Source: Argentina anserina (lineage: Eukaryota; Streptophyta; Magnoliopsida; Rosales; Rosaceae). From it: 64,000 nt of DNA. Position numbers and translations under genes: made by a program. Every line of letters begins with the position of its first letter. Positions within the stretch are counted from its first letter, which is position 1. This document shows, in pieces, positions 10,872-20,974 of the stretch. Under the pieces are notes generated by a model that saw only the letters and a list, made by a program, of their open reading frames with translations, was not told the origin of the DNA and did not search any database. The stretch spans positions 8,691,395-8,755,394 of the forward strand of contig NC_065878.1 in assembly GCF_933775445.1 (NCBI RefSeq), given 5' to 3'.

Positions 10872-11358
10872 GTTTCTGTGTTTCTTTCATATGCGAGTGT
10901 CTTTAGATTTCTGAGTGTCTTTCCAGTGTGGCCGTGTGCTTCTTTGAAAGTGAGTATCTTTTCAATTTCTATTTGAGTATCTTTTCAATTCTCGTATAAG
11001 TATGTTTCTGTGTTTCTTTCTGATGCGAGTGTGCTTTGATTTCTTAGTGTCTTTCCAGTGTATGCGTGTGTTTCTTTCAAAGTGAGTATCTTTTCAGTCC
11101 TATTTGAGTATATTTTCAATTGTCATTTGAGTATCATTCTGGGTTGAACTCTGAAGTGAGTGTGTTTTGATTTCTGAGTGTCTTTCTGGTGTGAGCATGT
11201 GCTTCTTTTAGAGTGAGTATCTTTTCAATTCCTATTTGAGTATCTTTTCAATTCTCGTTTGAGTATGTTTCTGTGTTTCTTTCTGATGCGAGTGTCTTTA
11301 GATTTCTGAGTATCTTTTCAGTGTGAGCATGCACTTCTTTGAAAGTGAGTATCTTTTG
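10872..11358 (+). repeat. 132-bp tandem repeat, about 3.7 copies
   Basis: Units begin at about 10872, 11004, 11136 and 11267, each starting GTTTCTGTGTTTCTTT or a variant and containing two GAGTATCTTTTCAAT segments. The period is 131-132 bp. Each unit is itself built of shorter GAGTRTCTTT-type motifs. The array abuts the broken end of the 3' LTR. Confidence 0.85.
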
Positions 11359-11621
11359 ACAAATAATTGATCATGAGTTGATTAATGTGATTATATTAAT
11401 CTATATGTTAAATTATTCACAATTTGTTAGAGCAATTTGTGCCACTGACGCCTCGATAGCACAGAGGGAGGCGTCAGTGGGAGCAAAAATGATAACGATG
11501 TCGGCTACTATTGCATCAGAGTTGGACAATGAAGATCAGGAGGTGGTGGTGATGACGGTGATGATCTGGAGGAAAGGGAGAGGCAGACGCTCAGAAGAGG
11601 AGAGGATGATGACAACAGCTA

Positions 11622-11757
11622 CTGATGCAGTCACATTACCTATCACACCCGTTGTCACATTGTCTATCACACTAACTATCACACCTCATGTCACACTACC
11701 TGTCACACCCCCGCCACACTAACTATCACATTACCTATCACACTTTTTTCAGTGAAG
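11622..11757. repeat. TGTCACAC-type minisatellite (left block)
   Basis: The repeated motif is TATCACACY.. / TGTCACAYT.., with a period of about 15-17 bp, here written with C-rich bases on the plus strand. The same motif in opposite orientation fills 14529-15115. The two blocks bracket the nested insertions. Confidence 0.75.
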
Positions 11758-12423
11758 AAGAAGAAAGAAGAACCGAAAGTGAAGAACTAAGAAACGAAAA
11801 TGAAAAAGAAAAAAATTCTGATGGGCACCTATAAAATTATTCTGGGCACCCTCGTCTTTCGGGTGACAGCGGGTGTGAAGGTTCAAATTCTCCTCGATAT
11901 TTCTGATATCTATTTTAAAAAAAAAAAGATATATCTTAGGGATAAATATCTTTTTTTCCTGTATCTGCAATATTTATCCAAAAACATAAATTATCTCCGA
12001 TATTTACGATATATCTTCGATATTTTGGAGAAATATATGAAAAATTTCACTTAAATTTTTTATCTCAACTTGATGATGTCTCAAACTCTCGAAGATAAGT
12101 TTTTGATTAATTAATCACTTTGAGCCTCGAGAGATATCAAAAGGAATATTATAAAAGTGATCTCTCAATCAGCTAATTTTAAATTTTTCGTAAAACATAT
12201 TCGGATGAGTAGTGAAAGTTCAAGTCTTAACTCTTAAGAGTAAAGTCATATCATAGACAAGTACTCTCATTGACCTTAAGGGTATTGAAAATAAATGGTC
12301 ACAGAGAAGTCACGTGACAATGTCTAGTAGTATATTTTTCCAATCACAATTTGACATGCAAGGTTTAATTAGTTAAATTATATTTAAGCTATTTTGCCAA
12401 AAACTATTTTGGGTTTCTTTCTA

Positions 12424-12502
12424 AAACCCTACACCCTATACTCTAATACCCTAAACTCTAAATCCCTACACTCTAAACCCTAAACTTCAAACTCTAAACC
12501 TG
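12424..12502 (+). repeat. Degenerate interstitial CCCTAAA-like repeats
   Basis: About ten imperfect copies of the plant telomere unit occur in a row (ACCCTAC, CCCTAAACT, CTCTAAAT, CCCTAAAC). It lies inside GATATATCG copy 1 and is missing from copy 2, so it is either an insertion here or a loss there. Confidence 0.6.
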
Positions 12503-13036
12503 AAATCATAGTTCAAAATCATCAATACTCATGAAAGTCATTTTACAAATAATAAAAATATGTTAAATTATAATTTTAGTGTAATAAATCCACATGTCAA
12601 AATATAACAGGTAAGGAGGACCACATGTTATAGGAATTTCTCATAACAGGATATCCATAATTCCATGAAGTCAACTATCAATCTGGTTATCATATTTACG
12701 ATTATGGTATATGATCAATTATCGAGTTGGATTCATCATTACTATTTCTTTATGGGAGAAACTGTCTGCAGCTCAAAAGAGATATATGACTATCATGTTA
12801 ACAATTATAATTCGTACTATATGACTCGTATATCTTGAACAAAGTATTGTAGTTTTGTTGACCAACGTGCATCTTTTCAAGCACATAGAGTCTCTTTTTT
12901 GTACTAGATAAAGTTAATAATTTTATATGTTTTATGTAATTCAATAATAAATAAATAAATAAATAATTTCGGAACATGAACAATATTTTTTTCTAATATC
13001 CCCAATATATCTGATATCTCACTTTTTCAAAAAACA

Positions 13037-14110
13037 GGCATAAATGCCGATTTGCACCCTAAACTTGGCTGAAATTGTAAATTTGCACCCCGAACTTGCA
13101 TTTGAGTCAATTTACCTCCTAAACTTGGTAAAAATTGCCAATTTACACCATGAACTTGCATTTGAGTCAATCTACCTCCTAAACTTGGTAAAAATTGCCG
13201 ATTTGCACCCTATCCGTCAAATTTAATGTTTTCAATCCAATTTTAAGTCACATGTCATGCATTTAGTATTGTCATTATATATTTATTCATATTGAATAAT
13301 GAATAAATTAATAAAATTACTTAAGAGGAACACTTGCTACAATGTTTGTTTTTTTGAAACATGTTATTGATTTATATATTTATTATTTTATGTGACATAG
13401 TATGTTAAAAGATATTAGAAAAAATATAAATAAATAAATACATTGAAAATTAAAAATAAATGTGTGTTCCGAGAGAATTATTATTCTACCATTGTGTGTG
13501 TTAGCCTTATTAGGTTTCCTGTTAGAGATAGATTCGCATCTCTGTAATAGATTAGGACTCCGAATTCTACTGATTGTGGTTATGTAATGCTTATATATTG
13601 GCCTAATTATCAATCAATAAACGGTTACGTTCTGTTCTATTATGTCGTTATTATTCTCATTTTGTTCATCCTCCAACAATGTGTACATATAAAAATATAT
13701 TTATACACAACACACTATATTTGAATGGGTGGGTATATTGAATATATAATTCAAAATAGAATTAAGTAGGTAGAAAAAAGATGTAAATAAATAATTTGAT
13801 TAACAAAATAATCCTCATTTTAAAGAATAATTTTATTTGTTTTTAAGAAAAATATAAATAGAAAAAGACAACATTACCCCTCATGTGTATGACATGTGAC
13901 GCAAAATTGGATAGAAACAATTAAATTTAACAGATGGGGTGCAAATCGGCAATTTTTACAAAGTTTAGGAGGTAAATTGACTCAAATACAAGTTCGGGGT
14001 GTAAATCGGCAATTTTTACCAAGTTTATGAGGTAAATTGACTCAAATGCAAGTTCGGGGTGCAAATTGACAATTTCAGCCAAGTTTAGGGTGCAAATCGG
14101 CATTTATGCC
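13037..14110. mobile_element. Non-autonomous MULE, 1074 bp, 9-bp target duplication
   Basis: Long terminal inverted repeats of about 220 bp (13037-13257 and 13891-14110) begin GGCATAAATGCCGATTTGC. The exact 9-mer CAAAAAACA flanks both ends (13028-13036 and 14111-14119). Long TIRs plus a 9-bp duplication are the hallmark of Mutator-like elements. No transposase reading frame is present. Each TIR is made of repeated 60-bp units (TGCACCCYRAACTTGSMTTTGAGTCAATT type). Confidence 0.85.
13465..13678 (+). mobile_element. Solo LTR (214 bp) of a small copia-type family, inside the MULE
   Basis: It runs TGTTCCGAGAGAATT...CCTCCAACA and is flanked on both sides by ATGTG (13460-13464 and 13679-13683), an exact 5-bp target duplication. 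It matches the LTRs of the copia element at 51354-54806 over GAGAATTATTATTCTACCAT and the AGATTAGGACTCCGAAT block. It is therefore younger than the MULE it interrupts. Confidence 0.88.
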
Positions 14111-14528
14111 CAAAAAACAATATATCCACCGATACCGATATTTTGAACTTTGCCACAGTTTGGGTGATAGGTAGTGTGACATGGGGTGTGATAGCGGGTA
14201 TAAGTGTCAGATTATCCAAAAATCAAGTTGAGGAATAAAGATGAAGGCTATAAGGGGTTGGGCATCTTACTCCGATTTCATATCAGAGGAACCGCGAGCC
14301 TCAAGTCGTGGATCATTGAGTAATTAGGTTTAGGGTGTGGACGGTGTCAATGGCTGAGGAGGGGACGGCTTCTACTGATTTATGGCTTGCCAGAAAACGT
14401 AGATATGGAGAAGATTGCGACATGGGGTGCCAAGAGCAATTTTTAGGTGCCCAAATAAAAAAAAGTCATTGTTGGAATTGTAATTATTACATAAAAGCAA
14501 GATTTTGGATGTAGAGTTAGAATTGTAC

Positions 14529-15115
14529 TTGTCACATTATATGTCACACTACAACGTTAAAATTGTTTTCACCTATCACTATATATATCACACTATCTGT
14601 CACACTAACTTTGTGTTGCGACAAGTAGTATGATAGGTAGTGTGATAAACTATGTGATATGCAGTGTGCTGTGACAGGTAATGTGACAAGCAGTATGATA
14701 GGTAGTGTGACTGGTGGTGTTATGTATGACAACATGAGTGTCGATATTGGATTGTATCTGTTGATTTGAGAAGTTCAAGATCCATAAAAATAAACAAAAG
14801 TTCGTTATTTCTAGTCATTTTTTTCATTTTTTTCTTTTCATTTTTTTCTTGTCACAATATAGTCACATAAAGTAGTGTAACAACGGATGTGACACGTACT
14901 GTGACAAAGGGTGTGATAGTTAACGTGATAGGGGGTGTGACAGTTAGTATAACAGTTAATGTGATAAACAGTGTGACAGGTAGTGTGACAACGGGTGCGA
15001 TAGGGGGTGTGACACGTTAGTGTGACAACGGGTGTAACAACATGTGTGACAATGGGTGTGACAGTAGGTGTGACAATGGGTGTGACAGTATGTGTGACAG
15101 TGAGTGTGACATGCC
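14529..15115. repeat. TGTGACA-type minisatellite (right block)
   Basis: Degenerate units of about 15-16 bp (GGGTGTGACAGTAG, GGTAGTGTGATA) run through 14529-14720 and 14865-15115, with a T-rich interruption at 14810-14850. The purine-rich strand is the plus strand in most of the block, opposite to the left block at 11622-11757. Confidence 0.75.
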
Positions 15116-15840
15116 GAGATAAAATATCTAAATATGGGAAATGATTCTAAAATTCAAAAGAGATTGGTATGACTGTATGAGTATGCTCAAATTGAAGAAA
15201 ATAACTAGAATTATGGAGTTTTGAGCTTCAATTTCGGCGGAATAGTTTAGAGCACCACCATAGAAGACGACATCCCCTTGCAAGGGTTGCTACGCCTTGT
15301 ACGGTGGTTGATCAGAGTGGGTATGATATCAAATGAAAGAGGGGAGAAAAATCTTTTCAATGGTACCAACCACGCTGAAATTCATCACCGGACGATAAAG
15401 TTATGGTCAGAATTCGGAGAATAAGGAAAAAGAAAATGATGAAGAATAAATGGCAAAACAGTTTGGAAAATATTTAAATAGTGAATATTTTCTAATTTTT
15501 TTCAAAATTTGATAATATTTTCTAATTTCTAGCTAATTGAGATGACGTTATTTATAATTGAGAAATAAATTATGACTCTTTTCATAATTTATGATAAGAA
15601 ATTATACTGCTGTATAATTTACTTATTAATTTATAGAAATTTTATTGTAATTATTTACATTCGTAAACGGCTTCTAAACATCAAAAAAATCCAGTTCGCT
15701 GGTCCTTTCTTGACCTGGTGGTCTCAGGATCGACCTGCATCATCATCTCCAAACAACAGCAAAATTATCCAGTTCAAAGAGTCCAGGGGCAAAATGGTGA
15801 ACACAGCTAAAAACTCCATCAAATCCTTTTTCTTTTCTTA
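15116..15840. other. Intergenic; upstream region of the cofactor A gene
   Basis: No gene is seen at 15116-15840. The sequence is AT-rich from 15450 to 15680. CT-rich DNA begins at about 15857 and probably marks the start of the cofactor A transcript. Confidence 0.4.
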
Positions 15841-15856
15841 ATTAAACCGTCGCCGT

Positions 15857-16741
15857 CTTCATCTCTCTCTCACTCTCTCTCCAGCCCAAGGTTATACAAC
15901 GACCCCATCAATCTCCGACGACCGCAACCCCGGAGTCACCAGAACCTTTTTCCTTTCACGAATCGGAGCCATTGTCGAACGTCCGCCGCGGTTTCTCAAA
16001 CCTATAGCTGCCGAGTGCCGCCGCCGCCGTCGTTGGGTAGCTACGTCTTAACCTTGCATTGGGCTTTCTTTTTGTTTCGTTTGTTTGGTCAGTAATGCTT
16101 AAACTGTTTGCAATCGACGGGTCTTAGCCTTGTTTGTTCACTAATACTCTCTCTGGGTTCATTGCTTATAGTTTCTTAGCTATGTTTTACAGCTCTTCGA
16201 TCTCATTTTCGCGTCTAATCTTGTTCTTTGTCTTAGGGACTTGGGGACTTGATTAGTTACACCAATTTGGAGTGAAAAGTAAAAAAAAAACCCTAGAATT
16301 TAAATTGCAATGCAGAGGCTTTAATCATTGGGTTTTAGTCTGAGGCAGAGGGTTTATCTAATTATAGGTCAGTATGATATAGCTAACCATAGTGTCTGTT
16401 TCCAGTACAATTATATGAATGTCAGTAGGAACATATAGACCCTCAGGCAAGTGTTTACTAATTGGAAAGTGCAAACAGAAACCTAATTGGAAGGTGAGAA
16501 GAGAAACTTAATTGATTAGGGAGAGGTAACAAGGCTCGCTGAAAAGAGAAATTTTATGTTTGTTAGGTCATTATAAAGTACTATTTCACTTGGATAAGTT
16601 GACAATAAATAAAGTCTTCCGCACGCGAAAAGCGCTTGCAGGTAGGCTAGTAATTTGTAATTTGGAGTTGGGTTGATTCCAAAGTATGGGTTTTTGTTGT
16701 TAATAGGGGTGATATGGGTTTGTGTTTTTAATAGGGGTGAT
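15857..16741 (+). promoter_or_regulatory. 5' UTR with intron of the cofactor A gene (inferred)
   Basis: CT-rich DNA (CATCTCTCTCTCACTCTCTC, 15859-15878) and a GC-rich stretch to about 16030 resemble a plant 5' UTR exon. A plausible intron ends at TTTTTAATAG (16734), eight bases before the start codon. A near-duplicate of that acceptor context lies 28 bp upstream (16706) with its own ATG. There is no transcript evidence. Confidence 0.4.
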
Positions 16742-19044
16742 ATGGCAACCCTAAGGAATCTGAAAATCAAGACGGGCACTTGCAAGCGTCTCGTTAAGGA
16801 GTTTCATTCTTATGAGAAAGAGGTTGAGAGAGAAGCCGCGAAGACAGCTGACATGAAGGACAAAGGAGCTGATCCTTATGACCTCAAACAACAGGTATGG
16901 ACTACTACTTGGTACCGGTGCAGCAGATAGAATATTAAAGATTTGTATTTCTGATGACACACTTTTGTTGATCTCGTCTTGCATAGTTTGCTTCTTTGAA
17001 AAGAACTGACACTGAAGTCTGTTTTTCTTTATGCTAATACGTGTTGGAGCCTCATATGTTAAAAAAAAGGTTGTCAACTAAAACTGGCCCCCACTAATGT
17101 AACTCATGGAGCGAGTGCCAATGTTAAGAGATATTCTGCAATATTATTGATGCGGTTTGAATAGATTTACCATTCCCCCATACATTTCTTCACAATTCTA
17201 AGTTTTTGAAACAATTGCATGCCTTAAACCCGTTATTTCTACTCATGGGTTTGCATTCTGTACCCCTACGAAATGCTGATGGCATATAATGTGGACTTGT
17301 TGTCCATTGATCCATCAGAATACCCAGTATGACCTCCCTACCTCTTTAGGTTCTTAGTACTGCTGAACCTGGATATAATACTTCCAAACTATTTTGGTTG
17401 TTCTGTCACTTTTGTGCAAATCTCATGGAGAGACTGTTGATTACGATTTTGTGCATTGTGTAGCAGCATTTGTTAATAGGAAACATTGCTTAGGGATGAG
17501 GGAGTGGCTTGGGCAACTTCATTAGGTTTTTTTTTTCTTGAATGAAAAGCCTAATGCTTCTACAAAAGTCAAAGGAGGCCAAAATCCTACATGGCTGGGT
17601 GTGTTGGCTATAATTTAGCTGGTTTTGTTGGAATGAACCCAAGGAATTTTGAAGCCTATGGTGGTTTGGAGTTGGAGAATCTTTGGGGGAGAGTGGAGTT
17701 CTGCGAATTTTTTATGGGTCTCTTAATCTAGGGAATTTAAAGGTTAATATTTTTCCTCTATTGCTAGATTGGCAAGCTGTTATGGTCCTAGACCTTGTCT
17801 AGATTGTTTTAGTGAAAGTCAAGTCTTTCTCTAGTTATTTTGAATTATTTCCATCTATTTCTTATCTGCTTTGTAATATGTTGCTATTATTGTTTAGGGT
17901 TCTTTGTCTAGGTCTGTTTAGTGGCGATCAAGTCTTCTTGGACTGTTGCTCTGGTTGTCGTTTATTATTTCTGTGGATTTCTTATCTGCTTTGTATTATG
18001 TTGCTATTGTGGTCTAAGGTTGTTTGTCTAGGTTGTTTTAGTGACAGTCAAGTCTTGTCTATAGATGTGCATCATAAAGCTTGGGTGTTGTATGTGAATC
18101 AATATCTGCTGCAATGTTCTCTGCCGGTCACCTATTACTGGTTTCGTCTTGATTTTATTTGTACAAAATTGTCTCCTAACTCTTGATTTTCAAATTATCG
18201 TCACCTATTAATTTTGTTTTGCTTTTTATTGAGTTAAACAAAAATTCTTCAACTCTAGCAGAATTAGTATACTGTAATTTTCTATTTATTGTATCCTAAC
18301 TCTTGATTTTTAATGCTTTTGTGATTTGTTGTATCCTGTCATGCTGTTCTATGTGAGCCAAGGAACATTCTTGACAGTTAATGAAATTTATATGTTTCAG
18401 ACCTTTAGTAGTTACAACCTTCTTGACCATTAAAGAACTTACACTGATGTCTGCTGGCCCCAGATAAGGTAAGTGGAAAATTGCATGTCAACGCTCTTAA
18501 CGACATTTAGGGTTTCCCTCTTCATACCATTTCTTCACAAGTCCGATTACTTTATACCATTTCACACCTTAACCCCTCTAAATGCATCTTATTTTGATCC
18601 CTTACGAAATGCAAATGGCATATAACTCTTTTCTTCCAATGGGTCCTGTTCAGCAGACCCAGTGTTCTTCCTCTTTCGTTGGGACAGTTTTGGTATTACT
18701 AAGAACAACATTGATGTACTTCCATGTGTTGATATCTAATTAAAGTCATCTGCTCTTAATTATCTTACAGGAAAATGTGCTGGCTGAATCAAGGATGATG
18801 ATCCCCGATTGTCGAAAGCGCCTGGAGGCCTCATTAGCCGACTTAAAAGGAAATTTGGTATGTGTATATGTCCTGATTAATCTTACTTGTAGTTTCAGCT
18901 CTCTTCCATAGTTTGTTAAGCACTGCATTTATGTTTCAGGCTGAGTTAGAAGAGGAGTTGAACCAGAAAGAAGGCCCTGAGATTGAAGAAGCTCAAACCA
19001 TTATTGCGGAAGTTGATAAGTTGTTCCAGACAACAGAAGCCTGA
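16742..19044 (+). CDS. TFCA: Tubulin-folding cofactor A (KIESEL-like), 3 coding exons
   Basis: Coding exons are 16742-16894, 18771-18857 and 18940-19044 (153, 87 and 105 nt), giving 114 residues; introns are GT-AG and all in phase 0. The protein starts MATLRNLKIKTGTCKRL, continues with KEFHSYEKEVEREAAK and DMKDKGADPYDLKQQ, then ENVLAESRMMIPDCRKRLE, and ends DKLFQTTEA. This is the pattern of tubulin-binding cofactor A, a small three-helix-bundle chaperone that binds beta-tubulin released by the chaperonin and helps supply assembly-competent dimers in the cytosol. The length agrees with plant family members of about 113 residues. The fold is almost entirely helical and charged, with no signal peptide or membrane segment. 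Intron 1 (1.9 kb) contains a small tandem duplication. The gene converges with the DUF1005 gene downstream. Identification is confident; exon limits were read by eye. Confidence 0.95.
17796..18060 (+). repeat. Tandem duplication in intron 1 of the cofactor A gene
   Basis: A unit of about 111-119 bp containing TTTTAGTGAYAGTCAAGTCTT and TTCTTATCTGCTTTGTA-TATGTTGCTATT is present about 2.3 times. TTTAGTG marks lie at 17808, 17919 and 18038. It does not affect the coding exons. Confidence 0.7.
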
Positions 19045-20974
19045 TTTTCCGTCCTTTGTAACAGTGACCCAAGTTTCTGTGGTTTGAAATCTGCAGACTT
19101 TATTTGTTCCCTAACAAGAGGAGTTCCTTGGCATTGAGAAAGCAAGGACCTTAGTCTCCTTGTATTGCTTACTTCAAGCATATGTAAACACAGTAAACTG
19201 AAAGCTTCCTGACTCTCGTCTTTCAGTTCTGTTCCCATTGACAATCTTGAATCTTAATACATTTGGAACTATCCCAAACTTCGAGTGAACAGTATAGAGA
19301 ACGCCTCGGCTTTAACATCCTTAGTCCTTCCTGATGAGTTCGGGGAATTGAACAACGCGAACTTTCTGAAACTCTGAGTTTGGATTTTCTTCTATCCTTG
19401 TAGCTTCAGCCTCAGCCACGCTTGGTTGTACATTATGTCCGTGCCAACCAAAACTAAATGCACCAACAAGCTTGGTTATACCTATAAATTTCCCAGTATA
19501 AATCAAATCTGGCGCTCTCCCACTCCTCATGAGCTGAAGGTCAATATTTTCCTAGGTTGGAGGCTGAGGTGAGTTTAATTATTATTGAGTTTAGCTTTTA
19601 ACAACTTGTGTATTATAAAAGTTTTGGCACCCAAGTTTGTGGCTTATAAGCACGTTCCATTTCACCAATACTTGCAGACAATAGTTTTTGGCAACCCATG
19701 TTCCATCATTTTTGCTTACCATCTAAAATTCTAAATACATCAAAACTAAAGCAATGAACCCGGCCAAGGGATTTGATGTATTCTGAAATTGTAGTGTACA
19801 TATTATTTCTAAATAACCGAACTAGCCGGGTCGACTTGGAGCATCTCTAGCAAAATTAAATTAGTGACTCACTGACTCTTACGAGGAGGTCATAAAGTCG
19901 TGAATCTTCTCAAAGAAAAAAGAAAAGAAAAAGAGGAGGGCCATAAATTGAGTTTAAATCAAGAAAGCTCGTATGTTGTAAATAGTAGCCAACCGCAAGA
20001 GTACAAGGCTATATATCACCAAAGTTCCAGGCGTCAAGTCATTTTAAGACTAATTCGATGGTCATGTCGCACATAGCCGGAGAGCTTAACTACGTAATTG
20101 GCTATATGATTTACAGATATTCGCAAGCACTTAGCTTGAATCTGCTTAATTTTTGTTACGAAATTAATTCTTCTGCCACATAAATATCAAAAGTAGAGAT
20201 GAAAAGAAGACAACAAAGTTTCAGTCAATATCTTTACCTACATCCTCAGAGAGTTTTACCACTCATAAATACAAGATTATCCAATCCAAATCCTTTTACC
20301 CAAGATGTTCCTATAACCCGGTTTTCAAGTAATCCTCGATTGTTATGTGAGTAATTTACCCCGTAATCCCATAGTGCTGAGTTACTACGATAAGTTCATT
20401 CCCAGAAATAGGGTAGTGTTATTGACACACCCCATCAATAATATAAGTCAATAAGAACCTAGGAAAAATAGTATGATACATTAAAAAAGTAATAAAAAAA
20501 TATAAAAAGTGTTAATAACAAAAAAATGTGATTAAAACAATTCCCAAACGATATAAGTGCTGCTCTGCACTACAGAAACAACGAGGTAAATGTCTTTGCA
20601 AAAAAATAATATAAAATATAAAAAGTTGACAAGGAAAATGTATGATAATCAAGGCCTTTTTTCCTTTTTTTTTTTGAGGAATCAAGAAGGGGAAGACGTT
20701 TGGTTTTGTGAAGATTTGAAGAATCGCCAAGTTTTTCAGTTCATTGCTGTTCTGAATTCGTGAAATAGAACAGGTTATTATCAGATATCAAATGTTATCA
20801 TGAAATAAAACTTTTCATGCACGAGTTAAAGAATGTCCTGAGGACATCTAAGCAAGAGCTTTCTGTACACAATACCATATGTTATCAGATATCAAGCAAA
20901 GTTATATCAAGTTCCGAGTTACATGGATATTATTCACCTCCATCTTTTTTGTGCCTCTATTATCTTTCAACTTT
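19045..20974. other. Convergent intergenic region and 3' UTRs
   Basis: The cofactor A 3' UTR probably extends to about 19260. No gene is seen at 19300-20800; a 70-codon minus-strand frame at 19321-19530 has no recognisable motif. GAGCATCTCTAGCAAAATTA at 19841-19860 resembles one end of a common plant MITE, but no partner end was found. Confidence 0.5.

Larger units (their letters stand above)
11877..14154. mobile_element. GATATATCG-rich non-autonomous element, copy 1 (interrupted)
   Basis: The left end GAAGGTTCAAATTC...CGATATTTCTGATATC and the right end CCGATATTTTGAACTTTGCC are rough inverted repeats of each other, with many GATAT(A/T)TC motifs near both ends. A second copy in reverse orientation occupies about 27860-28411 and shares the interior (for example TTTTTGATTAATTAATCAC and ACTAGATAAAGTTAATAATT). 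No coding sequence is seen. It is interrupted by a MULE at 13037-14110. The superfamily is uncertain; hAT is a guess from the subterminal repeats. Confidence 0.55.
11822..14455. mobile_element. Outer TIR element (host of the nest), tentative
   Basis: TGGGCACCTATAAAATTATT...GGCACCC at 11822-11852 is mirrored, in reverse complement, by GGGTGCC...TTTTTAGGTGCCCA at 14427-14455. The inverted ends share about 29 bases with a few mismatches. No matching target duplication was found on either side, and no transposase is visible. Once the inner insertions are removed, only about 350 bases of this element remain, including TGTGACA-type repeats at 11863-11876 and 14160-14210. Confidence 0.4.

Noticed and set aside
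11861..11895. tRNA-like T-arm (GGTTCAAATTC)
   Set aside because: No acceptor stem, anticodon arm or D arm can be drawn around it; it is a transposon end.
19321..19530. 69-codon minus-strand frame as a gene
   Set aside because: No motif, no splice partners, and it lies in the 3' flank between convergent genes.
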